Shown here: positions 39,501-49,439 of the stretch, piece by piece
Numbering within the stretch: position 1 is the first letter of the stretch
Layout of the letters: each line of letters starts with the position of its first letter
Assembly (NCBI GenBank): GCA_037389465.1
Contig: JAZARR010000159.1
Location: forward strand, 5,858,501 to 5,922,500
DNA from: Baylisascaris procyonis
Lineage: Eukaryota; Nematoda; Chromadorea; Rhabditida; Ascarididae
DNA: 64,000 nt
Direction: 5' to 3'
Program-made: the position numbers and the translations under genes
Notes under the pieces: generated by a model
What the model was told of the DNA's origin: nothing
The model's input: only the letters and a program-made list of their open reading frames with translations
The model's database searches: none

Positions 39501-39920
39501 CACTAGTCAAATCAGGAGATTTCTCTTCTCTGTGACATAAACGGTTGAATTAAGTGTGATAGTTGACAATAAGTGAGGCAGTGTGAATTTATCACTGAAA
39601 ATTTTGTTTAATTTCTTTGGACAAAAGTTTATAATAATATTTTACACTAAGAAATTTTACTTCCGCTTAATCGTAGGTATTTGTACGCAGCAAGACCAGA
39701 CCGTCTGCTCTCTTGTATCCACCAATGAATAAATTTCATGAATGGTTGGTGTAGTGCTTAAAGAATGATTTCATCAACTCACAGCTTCACGAACGTCTTC
39801 TTGGGCAGTTTCGAATGCAGACTCAGCATCAATAGCTTGATCATCAACACCACATAGTGGTTCACAATAGGTCCATGAAGTGGGTGGTGTTAGAGAAAGC
39901 TTGAAAGTTGCGTTGGCCAT
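36509..39920 (-). CDS. Small uncharacterised four-exon gene, complete
   Basis: All signals agree in phase. Exon 1 (39920-39783) runs from ATG (MANATFKLSLTPPTSWTYCE) to GCT|GTGAGT. Exon 2 (39230 to about 39081 or 39084; acceptor GCTGCAG) encodes VIAAFKRENVALNDAHRITI and LLEEFGDFFGFDGVRYHDEN. Exon 3 (36981-36906; acceptor AATCCAG, donor G|GTAGGC) encodes LQHFGVVLSRKRFVFNGICM. Exon 4 (36561-36509; acceptor TTCTTTTGCAG) completes the split codon and encodes FHERSDFYFLCAFHYF and TGA. AATAAA follows the stop within about 8 bases. The product is about 137 residues, with no signal peptide or membrane segment. I recognise no family. The second intron is about 2.1 kb and is the weakest link. Confidence 0.6.
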
Positions 39921-40145
39921 TAACGGGGCAAATGTTCTCGCACGTCGCTCGTTTCGCGTCCAGTCGATGGCGCTGCGCTAAAATGCAGCGATACCACATG
40001 AAGAAAAATTATCGTAATGATTTCTTCGACAATCGAAGACTTCGTATACATAATATAAATATGAATGTAAATATAAATGAAGAAATGGGTAGATAAATAA
40101 ACAAAAATAAATAAATAAATGCCTAAGTAGATAAATAAGAAATTA

Positions 40146-40146
<1 letters not shown>

Positions 40147-40234
<88 letters not shown>
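40147..40234. repeat. (TA)n microsatellite, about 44 units
   Basis: Uninterrupted TA run. It is preceded by A/T-rich imperfect ATAAATA sequence. Confidence 0.97.
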
Positions 40235-40235
<1 letters not shown>

Positions 40236-40396
40236 CCGTTGTCGCTCTGAAAACTATAAAAGCAAAGAAATTTTCTCTGATTCCTCAGAAGTGAATTTCC
40301 GCACTGCACCACCGAACCAGTTTGATCCAGTTTGATATATTGAAGGTCCGGTTAAGCAATCAGAAGTCTATGTCAGCGCCAAATCAGAGCTATGCT

Positions 40397-40555
40397 TCAT
40401 TCCCACCCAAACAATCCTGTGTTGCCCGTAAATTGGCGAATATAAAAATCCAGCAAAGAAGCTAGCCCGACAGTCTTGCATTTACGCTTATCACAACAAG
40501 CTGAATCGCCAAGTATCAGTAGCAAAATAAGGGATAGCCAATAAGGTACTGACAT
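40397..40555 (-). CDS. Possible 52-residue secreted peptide
   Basis: ATG at 40555-40553 lies in the favourable context CCAAAATGTC. The protein starts MSVPYWLSLILLLILGDSA, a textbook signal peptide with a likely cleavage after Ala19. The mature part opens with a Cys pair and a third Cys (CCDKRKC) and ends GNTGLFGWE before TGA (40399-40397). A 33-residue secreted product would follow. No AATAAA is seen nearby, so it may instead be a first exon; GC|GTAAAT after the KRK codons is a possible donor. No known peptide family recognised. Confidence 0.45.
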   Translation of the reverse strand: MSVPYWLSLILLLILGDSACCDKRKCKTVGLASLLDFYIRQFTGNTGLFGWE

Positions 40556-41128
40556 TTTGGTTGAAACAGCTGCTTGTATAAATCGTCGACAAAAGCAACG
40601 TTTTTCTCCAGTGCGGCAGTTATAGAATATATCTCGATCTTTCGCAAAATGCACTCAAATTTTCAGGCCCTTTCAAGTGCTTATAGTCGCTCTGTAAGTT
40701 GAATAATCACCTCTAAAACTGTCATGTGCTGCTCCACTTAGAATAAAGAACAGCCATCGAATTTTTAGAATTTCGTGCACTGGTTCTCGCCACAAATTGC
40801 CAGTGAGACAGAAACACCCAAGTAAGCAGAAACATTGAGATAACTATGCGGATATGCTGTCTGCCATTGCTAATTTATAAAATCACCTAAGAGCAAACTA
40901 AATTCAGACAGAAACCGCTTGGCAACGCTCTCAGAAGCCTTAATAGCCTTAATATGATTCATGCTTCTGTTTAATATTCTTTCTCTCTTTTAGATCTGTG
41001 CTGTGCATGGAAATAAACAATTGAACCGTTAAATTTTGACAGTCAGCTCCTCTCCAGCAAGTCGTTATCAGCACTGGGATCTGTGCCTCGCCAACTCATT
41101 CAATAGAAGGATGCATAAGTAGACGAAC

Positions 41129-42249
41129 CTTTAAAAAATTTGTAATTGAGAATGGAGGCTGCAAATTGTGAAGACCCGCGAAGACATCTGCCCACCCGTT
41201 TCCGTCATTCAGAAAGAAGACGCGATTCTCGATGCGTTCACGTGGAAAAGACGTCACGGTTCGAGAGTCTGTGGCTGCTGCTAGCGAAGGCAACCGAGTT
41301 ATCGAGAGAGGCATCTGCGAGAAGGTGCTCAACGAAGTTGAAGAGGATTCTCTCCCCACGCTTTCACTAAGCGTGTTATTATCGCCACTCTCGGGAATTT
41401 CGGAGCGAAGAATCACATCTAATGGATTCGACTGCAACGACGACCCATTTGTTGATCTTTGATATGATGCCACTGTCGGTTGGGCAAACTCCGAGTTACC
41501 TGAAATTTTCGTTGCCGGCCGTTTATTATTAAATGCGACGCTGTCAGATATTCTAAAATATTACAGGAAACTAGAGAGGCGATAGTTATTTGCTTTGTAC
41601 TGACAGTAATATTGCACCTCCCATGATATTCCATGATAGCGAAAGTAAGTTCTCATTGTTTCTATGGAAGTGTGCATCGAAACGTCAACTTACTTGGGTT
41701 CGATGAACATGAAGAAACGAGCGTAAGAGGGCTTGCCAGAAATCTCACTACGAACAGAAACATTCTTCAAGCGGTTTTTTTCGGTTTGTAATATGCAGAT
41801 GAGCGCAAAAAAATTTGCGAAACCGGAATATCAGCAATATGACTTGTTAGAGGTGAGGCTCGGCTGAAATTTTCTCTTTCATACTCAAACAGTAAGGCCT
41901 TCTATTTCGTCATTCACCGAAGTATTCTTGAATAGGAAGCAAAGCCTGCTTGACAGTTGTTTGGATGGAAAGCAAGAAAGCTGTGTTAGTGCTGAGCGAT
42001 GATAAAATGTGATCGCATTCGCACATTCTTCGAGCACTATTTATTTCGAGCAAATATACGTCGCTATATTTAAGGCTATCAAAAGTTGGACAAACAAACA
42101 CCACATCGGCTATTGTATAAAAGATCGCATAGAACGACAGATGGCTGTCGAGAAAACAGCTTTCAGCATCACATACAAAAGGGGTCTTTCTTCGAGAAAC
42201 AAGTGCATTCAGAATGCGCCATGACGAAGGAAATGATGGCTTATAGCGC
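41129..42249 (-). CDS. Uncharacterised gene, two phase-matched exons
   Basis: The upstream exon (about 42249-41917) is open and encodes SFYAIFYTIADVVFVCPTF and a helical stretch SARRMCECDHILSSLSTNTA, ending IQEYF at G|GTGAAT. The downstream exon (41499-41129) follows GAAAATTTCAG, completes the split Gly codon and encodes a Ser/Thr/Asn-rich region (STNGSSLQSNPLDVILRSEI; SVGRESSSTSLSTFSQMPLS), ending at AAG|GTTCGT. The second exon is well supported by composition and acceptor; the first boundary and the true start are uncertain. No family recognised. The low-complexity second half suggests a disordered region. Confidence 0.5.
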
Positions 42250-42345
42250 AAAAATGTAAGAGAAAGTTTCTTGCGTAAAGTTTGTCCTTAGTTAACGATG
42301 CGATGGTGTGCTGGCAGAAAGACGTTGTAAAGAAACAGTCAAAAT

Positions 42346-43398
42346 GTGTATCTAAATGCTAAATCTGTTAAGGCGGTTTTTGCCGCTCGCTATGACCACT
42401 TAATATCTGCCAGAAAAAGGATTGAGCTTCTTACAACAACAAGAACGGGGAAATCAGGAAACTTCTGGTCAGCTGAAGTTGAATGCTTCGGCAAACAGTA
42501 CCTTAGGACGACAGCTCGCCAAAAGGTTAAATCTATGATACACTGAGGTTTAAAGCCCTCTGGATCCAACGGTTTATACCTGCGATGAATTGCGTGCTTA
42601 AGATTTTGAAGAAACATTTTGGTAATGACCCTAAGATGTGAGCAAAGCTCATTTCCAGATCTAACCGTCCCAAATGTTAAGAAGTAACGCTGTCAGACTG
42701 AAAGTACAGATTAAAGAAGTGCTCCCATAGGAAATTTAGATTTACTATACAGCTTTAAAGTTGTATGTGCTAGAGGTCGAATTCACTAAAAGGTTCTGAT
42801 TTGTGCGGGCCGTTCATGGAAGCTTCTTGGGTGGTCTGCTGATTGCAGAATCAAAACTTGTTTTCATCGATGTTAATGGGACTGAAATAAAAAGTACGTA
42901 CAGCGCTAACATGTCTAGCACTCATCATTTTTTTTTTTTTAAATTCGCATGAAAGATCTAACACAAAATTCTTTATTCCCAAACAGTCGCCAATCATTCA
43001 GATCTTTCTCACATTAGGTAACTTCCTCACCATTCGAAAATGTAGACCTATATCACCTTGTTTCATTTGATCTACGCTCGTTTCCACTATTTTCCAAAGT
43101 TTTTGCATGTTTGCATCAGTAGATACTAACCGTAGAAACAAGACTCCGACGATAAATCTTTGGAAAAGAGGCAGATGATGGGACGAAGCTGTTCGCCCTG
43201 TCGTACTCTTCGGCAAACCTGAAATGTGCAAAACTTACTAAGGCCTGGTATAACACTGAGCAGATACACGCACTTTCCTATCAACTGGTATAGTTCGCAT
43301 TTCGAGAAGATGGCCAGGTAAAAAGAGACCGCATGATTGTTTATAGAGATGGCGTGAAAAATGATGAGGAAGGGTTAATTGCTGAGTTAATTGCCTGA
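42346..43398 (+). pseudogene. Decayed Argonaute gene, MID-PIWI part
   Basis: Several blocks in protein order resemble the MID/PIWI half of Argonautes, the small-RNA-guided silencing nucleases. 42346-42546: VFAARYDHLISARKRIELL, like the MID helix before the guide 5'-end pocket. About 42577-42640: IPAMNCVLKILKK, like 'GIPTQCVL..K'. About 42697-42738: NAVRLKVQIKEVLP, like 'NvxLKvNxKLGG'. About 42822-42920: FLGGLLIAESKLVFIDVNG, like 'KLGG...lvfGiDVxHP', keeping the first catalytic Asp. About 43210-43398: a region ending RDRMIVYRDGVKNDEEGLIA, like 'P.rIIVYRDGVSEGqF', keeping the YRDG Asp. Stops and frame changes interrupt it, and the C-terminal third is not found. MIVYRDGV is the strongest single match. 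Some gaps could be introns, so a diverged active WAGO-like gene is not fully excluded. Confidence 0.65.
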
Positions 43399-43668
43399 TG
43401 TGCTTTCCATATTGTCATTATGGTGTGTAATCTGTGTTAGTTGAAGCGAGGCCTGGAGCACTGAGGCCTCTTCAATGCAAACACACATTTAGCCGCAATC
43501 CGCTGTACTATGTGATTTTATTACATTCTTTTGTTAGTGCCGTCTCTATGAATTTCTATTTCGGTTTTTGAGCAGCCTTTCGGAAAATAACAGTACGTTT
43601 TTTTTTATTGCGAAACAAGCACTTATTATTTTGTTGTTTGGAACAGAAAACTTTTTTTTACTTCATAG

Positions 43669-43846
43669 GAAGTTAATGATGAGCCGAAAGGAACAGCGGA
43701 AAGAAGAACAAATTCCGCTGCTCCCGTTGTTAAAGTGCTAGAACATACTTTCGAACGTTTCTTTCAAAAATTTCACACCCTACTAAATCGCGTGTATTTC
43801 GGACATTCATTTCCGTACATGCTGTGTAGTTTAAAAATTCACCTCG
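43669..43846 (+). CDS. Candidate exon of unknown protein
   Basis: A long T-rich tract and CTTCATAG precede an open frame beginning EVNDEPKGTAERRTNSAAPV and continuing TFERFFQKFHTLLNRVYFGH. A donor CTCG|GTAAAG ends it in phase 1 at 43846, but the frame stays open to 43935. It lies 270 bases downstream of the Argonaute relic in the same orientation. I see no Argonaute C-terminal motif in it, so a link is only possible. Confidence 0.4.
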
Positions 43847-45116
43847 GTAAAGCTGGTAACTGGTTGAAAGAGCAACCAAACTTGTGCCTTAGTCATCGTG
43901 TTTGTAGGTTTTTTATCTGCATTATACCCTTATAGCAGCCGAATGGATCTCCCTAAAAGTTGTGAGTATCACCTGGATGATACTCTTGAAGCCGACGCTT
44001 TGCACATGAAATTAGGATAATGGAAAACTATTAGAGCAGAATTTTTCCAAACCTTTCTCACAATAAGTCAGCTGATGACCGAGAAAGCACGGTGTAATCA
44101 GAGCCTTCAATGCTCATCGAATGCTGTTCTGTCAGCTGCACTTCAAATATGATGAGGTCAACATTTTTAAGTGCTCGGTGGATTTGATGCGCCTTAATGC
44201 ATTTCTTTTTGAAGCAGAAGCTGCAATTAAAAGCGCAGTGTTGCTCTCTATAGTTCATAATCAACGCTCAGTAACCAGCTAATCTCCCAGCACTTGAAGA
44301 TCTAGATTGCAATTAGTAAAAAAAAAATTGAAGTGGCCGTGTTGGAAAAATTCAGGAACTGAATGACCGGTGGCAGGACCTTGGTAGAACATCCACTTGT
44401 TTTAAGGAGACTGCGCATCTCGTCATGCTGTTGAGCAAACGTCAAAAACAATGCAGACCTAAAAAATAGAGCGCACTGAGTGTTCGTAAGTGCTAAGACG
44501 TCGTTCTGTAAACGTATAATTGCGCACGGTCATTAGAGCAGAACGAACCGTTGAAAAAGGTCACAAAAAGAGTCGTCACATCCACCGTTTCAAAATGGCA
44601 CTGAAACAGCATGCACACAAGGCTTTGCGTGCACCTTTACTGTCGTTCGTAGTAGCAAAGGTGTGCTGATAATTCACCAAAAGACGATGTTGCAGTAGCA
44701 TTGAGCGTCAATGCGGTCGCCGTAACCACACACAGCTCCAAACTTTGAACACATTTTAATTAAAAAAAAAAATCACATTTCAGAAAACTGCTGGCAAGTG
44801 AAAGTTGACAAAAGAAATGTAACGCCTCGCTGGTAGTTCCCGGAAGTTGTGATTCATTGTTCAGTACAAAATTTTCGATTATCGTTGACGGTTCAGAAAA
44901 TCAGCATATTGTTATTCCAACAGTCATGAATCACCATCACATGTAACCCATGCGTTTTCATGAAAACTTCTTCCATATGCCCTCTAATTCCCATTAACAC
45001 TTGAGTTCACCTGCAAATTTGAATTTTCACCTATTCACTTTGACAGCAATTCTCTTTACCAACTCATTTGCATGACATCGCAAGTTCCAGATTTTTCGCG
45101 AAAGCTGTCGTTTATC

Positions 45117-45220
<104 letters not shown>

Positions 45221-45395
45221 TAGCCAACCACGGATCTCTCTAAATGTTTTCTTTTCCTATGGGGTTTGCGGTTTTAGCGTCACGTGTTTATCAGCTCGTA
45301 TTAATTGGTCTCTTCTTTGATCATCCTCTGTCGTTTTCCTTAAAATTTTGTCGATCACAGTTTAGCTCAATATGGAGACGTACATGGTCAATATG

Positions 45396-45700
45396 CGGGG
45401 CGACCCAGAAGTAACAGTGTGTTGTTGATGGAGATGTTACTCTACGAGCTTTAAATCCTTCTGGAAAATTTTAAAAATTTTATTTCAAGGCATTCATAAC
45501 TGAAGATTACAATAAACACCTTTTAACGCAATCCCGTCTGAGCGCCATGCAACTCAATGGACTTCTGACTACGAGATGCATTCTCAACAGTACTCCTTTC
45601 TTCAAAGTTGGTGACAGCAGTCTTGATCAGTCTGGAGTTCGGCGGTGGCGTGAGGAAATGCTCAGGTTGTCTGGCAACTTCGGAGAAGCCCTCCTATATA
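45396..45700 (-). mobile_element. Relic of a DDE transposon, helix-turn-helix part
   Basis: On the - strand the sequence reads LTPPPNSRLIKTAVTNFEER followed by STVENASRSQKS. This resembles the second helix-turn-helix of mariner/IS630-type transposases ('P.r.tI..lV.kFeEtGSv.n..RSGR'). No catalytic domain is visible. On the + strand, GGGGCGACCCAGAAGTAAC at 45399-45417 resembles the ends of mariner-type elements and may be one terminal repeat. The partner repeat was not found. Confidence 0.45.
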
Positions 45701-46289
45701 TAATAAAGTTTCATCATGAAAATATGTCTTTGTAATCAATGCCTGGTAAAACTCATTCCGTTCTAAAGTATTCTGAAGTAATGAAGATATCTATGTGTAT
45801 ATCAAACTGCATGGCGCAAAGATGTTGGCAATAGTTGTTGGCAATACTGGGTAGCCAAGCGCACGCGATGTACAGAATTGCACAAATTGCTATGATTGTC
45901 TCTGCTAACGCTATTATTATGTCTGTCTGTTTCTCTACTTCTATGCATTTGAACCCACGCGCTGTTGACTTCAAAGATGATGTACCCATCGCGCATAAGC
46001 ATCCAGGACATGGCGATCATACGTGGGATATGTCAGCAGCAGAAATGAGGAGTTTCTTTGTGCAGCGTGCCCATCGCATATACCTGGGTATCCGGGTGTG
46101 TGCGTATGAGTGGGGCGGGCGTGCGTGTGAGTGCAAGCTTATGGGTGCGTGTTTTTCATACTCGGGGTTTTTTACATCTGCGAGCCCACGTGTAATGCTA
46201 AAAAAAAACGGGAAATGCATAAAATGCACAAAAAGATAGCCAAAAATACTTGAGTACGAAGAAGCATACGGCCTGCGTTGTCGCTGCTA

Positions 46290-46800
46290 CGCGCGAATAA
46301 ATGAGTGTGCATGAATAAATAAAAATGAAAGTTGATTAAAGCTGAAAAATTAGTTTTGCAGAAGTGAGAAAGTGATGAGAAAAACAAAGTAAACAAAAGC
46401 TGAGGTTGTTGACTGTGAGATATGTTATGGGAAGCGAGCGACACAAGTAGCACAAAGAGGAATTGTCGGCGTTTTGTCTTCAAAGGGCACGTGATACCAC
46501 GGAGTCACCATAAACACATCATAAATTTTGTTATGATCAGCGAAAATTACCGCAAATGGATAAACAAAGTGGGAATGGAATAAAGCTGCAAAAACTACGT
46601 TTTTGCATAAGTGAGAAAGTGATGAGAAAAGGGAGGGCAAACAAAGAGCTTGTTGACTGGCCACTCAGAATTGTTATGCTCAAAAAAGGGAAGGCACGTG
46701 TGACCAGCACAAGATGGCATGTGAAAGCTTTGTCTTCAACAAGCATAAACAAGCCAAGTTGGCATAAACACATCGTAAAAGTTATTATGCACATAAAAAT
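46290..46800. repeat. Diverged 247-base tandem duplication
   Basis: AAGTGAGAAAGTGATGAGAAAA occurs at 46362 and 46609 (shared 18-mer AAGTGAGAAAGTGATGAG), and the match continues for over 200 bases: TTGTTGACTG, GCACGTG, TTTGTCTTCAA, CATAAACACATC and TTATG in the same order. Both copies have many substitutions and small indels, so the duplication is old. Confidence 0.8.
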
Positions 46801-46962
46801 TATCCCACAAACAACCTTTAGGTGTCAAACAACTGCACAAAGAAAGGGGCGGGCCGTAAGCTTCAAGAAGGTGGCAACAAGAAGACCATATAAGCGAAAC
46901 CCCAAAGTTTCGGCAACTATTGAACAAGTCACCGAAATCTGTGTTTCGCTGTCATGCTATGA

Positions 46963-47375
46963 GGTTGTAATTCTGCTTAGCACAGTGTTGTGTGTCTTAT
47001 TAATAAGCATGCGTGTCCTGGATTATAAGACATCATAACATTATGTACTTGTGAGGTAACTGTACATGAGTTCGCTTAAGAGTGGTATTATACTTCTGCT
47101 CAGTATCAAGTTATGTGCTCTACTAATGAGTATGCGTGTTCTTCCCGTCGGGTTATAAGTTATCATAACATTACGTACGTGTGAGATAATTGTACGTGAG
47201 TTCGCTTAAGTGTGATGTTATAATTCTACTCAACATCAGGTTAAGTGCTTTACTAGTGAGTATGCGTGTTCTTTTCCGTCGGGTTATACTAATAAGTATG
47301 CATGTTCTTTCCGTCGGGTTATAGGAAATTATAACATTACGTACTTGTCCTATAACCATACATGAGTTTGCTTAA
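46963..47375. repeat. Tandem array of about 123-130-base units, 3 copies
   Basis: TTCTGCTTAG, TTCTGCTCAG and TTCTACTCAA begin the units at 46971, 47094 and about 47224. Each unit then carries AGTATGCGTGTTCTT, TATCATAACATTACGTAC and TGAGTTCGCTTAA. The third unit has an extra internal duplication of about 35 bases (ATGTTCTTTCCGTCGGGTTATA-type). The array lies directly upstream of the SL1 copy. Confidence 0.85.
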
Positions 47376-47440
47376 TCACATGTCAACCTACTATCATATT
47401 ACTACTGATACTCAAGTGTTTCTTCGTCGCGTTTTACTTG

Positions 47441-47446
47441 TATAAA
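47441..47446 (+). promoter_or_regulatory. TATAAA motif upstream of the SL1 copy
   Basis: TATAAA starts 16 bases before the first base of the SL1-like sequence. That is closer than the usual 25-30 bases for a TATA-driven start, so a promoter role is only possible. Confidence 0.25.
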
Positions 47447-47456
47447 TGCGCATAAA

Positions 47457-47478
47457 GGTTTAATTACCCAAGTTTGTG
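47457..47478 (+). other. Genomic copy of nematode spliced leader SL1 (21/22)
   Basis: GGTTTAATTACCCAAGTTTG is identical to the first 20 bases of SL1. Base 21 is T instead of A, and base 22 is G as expected. SL1 is the 22-base exon that is trans-spliced onto many nematode mRNAs. The SL RNA gene continues after SL1 with a GTAA donor and an Sm site; here the sequence continues GCGTGGTTCACAGAGC, with neither visible. So this is not a normal SL RNA gene. It is either a retrocopied trans-spliced transcript end or part of a mobile-element leader. Confidence 0.85.
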
Positions 47479-47501
47479 GCGTGGTTCACAGAGCAGTGAA
47501 A

Positions 47502-47606
47502 AGTGCACACAGGTCGATTGCACAGCAGAATCTGTATTGGTATTATAAGCATTAGAAAGGTGCACAAGGCGGTTGCACCAGAAGAATCTGATATTGCTAT
47601 TCTAAG
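47502..47606. repeat. 58-base tandem repeat, 2 copies
   Basis: GTGCACACAGGTCGATTGCAC, shortened here as GTGCACACAGG then TTGCAC, followed by AGAATCTG, TATTG and a TAAG end, occurs at 47503 and again at 47560 with about 80 percent identity. It follows the SL1 copy. Confidence 0.75.
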
Positions 47607-47609
47607 AGG

Positions 47610-47900
47610 AGCCACCTCAACGTGAAGTGTGTTCTTGGGTAACTAACGGAACCAAAAGGTGATCACTGGCGAGCGGAAGTCGCCAATAAGAGGAGTAGTG
47701 CGACAACTAGGCTGGTCGCAGACGGGAATTCACTGGTCGGGAGCATCGACTCCAGCTGTGATCGTGATTGGATCAACGCCAGTGGGCAAAAGAGACAAAG
47801 CGACGGTGGATCAGGAACGCCACGCGTCAACTCGGAACTGACTAAAGCAGACACTGAGAAGCGAGCCGCAGTTCAATCGAGAACAGCAACAGTAACGTAG
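47610..47900 (+). mobile_element. GC-rich leader-like segment, possible LTR end plus primer-binding site
   Basis: GTGATCA then C then TGGCGAGCGGAAGTCGCC (47667-47684) has the layout of an LTR end (…CA), a short spacer and a primer-binding site starting TGG, as in LTR retrotransposons. The next 200 bases are unusually GC-rich and repeat-free. No gag frame is recognisable and no second LTR was found, so a truncated LTR element is only a hypothesis. The tandem repeats and SL1 copy upstream would then lie in its LTR. Confidence 0.3.
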
Positions 47901-48225
47901 GCCAATTTGTTAACCAGTAATTTTCCTTTGTTTTATTCATTTCTATTGTTGTTCACGAATCTTTGGGGACAAACTATCATTTATAATCTAATTGTTGACC
48001 ACATTTACACATCATCACACACATACACACTACACACACACCCACCAAAAAGGGTGGTCAATACAAATAGCTCTATTGCAGGAAGGAAAAAACTGAATTG
48101 TGCGGTCAAGCCTCGAGTGGTACACCAAATGTGCTGCCATTCAGGGAAATCCCACCACGTATCTTTTGCCACATAATTTTTATCTATCTTGAGTACTTAT
48201 TTCCAAATAGAAACCCCAGCAACAG

Positions 48226-48500
48226 CAGAAGAAAGGGAGCTCACAATGAGAGTTAGAGCCATGGAGAGATTGATGTGAGGGAGGCTTCTCACTAGGAGAG
48301 CACTTTCCGAAGCAAGAAATATGAAAAACAACGTATCCCAGATGTTGCACAAGAAAACAGAAAAAAAAAAAACAACTTGAAATGGGCGGGACATTTAAGC
48401 CGCATGCGGGATTGCCAGTGGATAGCAGGAGTTGAGTATTTATCTGGATCTCTCGCGAAATTAGACGGCCCTTCTGAGGGCTATGAAGAAGATCGGAGGA
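48226..48500 (+). mobile_element. Decayed LINE reverse transcriptase, C-terminal end
   Basis: The frame reads RELTMRVRAMERLM*GRLLTR then EARNMKNNVSQML, and 40 bases later LKWAGHLSRMRDCQWIAGVE. This is the conserved tail of RTE/L1-like reverse transcriptases ('QRAMERxMLGVTLRDRI... WAGHIARMxDxRW'). A stop and an A-run expansion break the frame. Only this tail survives here. It starts about 750 bases after the SL1 copy, in the same orientation. Confidence 0.8.
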
Positions 48501-49439
48501 TTTTATCAAAGAAAACTAATATATATCCGTAAATAAAGTAAAAGGTTGGTAGACGATAAAAACGAATGGTCAAGATTCGTGGAGACCGAAAACGGCGCAA
48601 ATCGACTACGCTGATTAGTGATCGCCACTGGTATTAGGTATGCAGCGTTGTTCGCATATTTCGTATGCATACGTTTTACCAGCTCATATGGTATAAGGTG
48701 GGGTGTGAATGTAGTCGTGTATATCCTTACGAATAGAAGTGAATCTACATTGGCGGGAATGAAGGCATTTTCAACTATACGATCTGAAAAATGCACAACA
48801 CTAAACGCATCTTCTTATGCTTTTAAGAAATCAACATATCATTATCTTCCACCACAATACTTCGCTTCATGTAGAAAACGCATTGAACTGAAATTGAATC
48901 AAGTTGAATCGAACTAAATGCAACTGAGAAAACTTTATTCAAAAGAATAAAGAAAAACGCGCAAAGCAGTGAAAATAAATAGGTATGCACGCACACATGT
49001 ATAAGCACCGATTTAAAGGCACCATGTTTATAGCGAAAGAATAAAAACTACTAGAGGCTGCGTTGATCGGATGCACATAAATAACTATGCACAAATTCAA
49101 GTGGAAGAAAGCTTTCATTGCTATACAAAAAAAAAAACCACACATATGTAAATGTGAGGAATATGAGGATATGCGCATATGTGAGGATCATGCAAGGAAT
49201 CAATCAATGTTTCTGCTGATTAATAAACTCACGAAATGTTTGACGCTTCAAATTTACGTGAAATGATTCTCATCGTTCTCCTTTTTTTTTTAACAAGAAA
49301 AGGTAATGCGCCACTCCATTGACTCAGTGGATAAAATACTCCTATCCGCTCTTAATCCCCTTGCGCTATTTTTCATTGACTCTAATGTGATTCTTGAACG
49401 TCGTGAAATGTGTAAACCTGCACTTTCCACTTGATCAAT

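Noticed and set aside
40147..40312. Tyr-Ile repeat protein on -
   Set aside because: Simply the translation of the (TA)n microsatellite; the same applies to frames across 45121-45217.
42998..43231. 78-codon - strand frame over the Argonaute block
   Set aside because: Shadow of the + strand PIWI region; the + strand carries the YRDG motif and the block order, and the - translation shows no family match.
46556..47038. 160-codon + strand frame, the longest in the window
   Set aside because: It lies entirely on the tandem repeats (247-base and 123-base units), so its openness comes from repetition, and the peptide has no recognisable domain.
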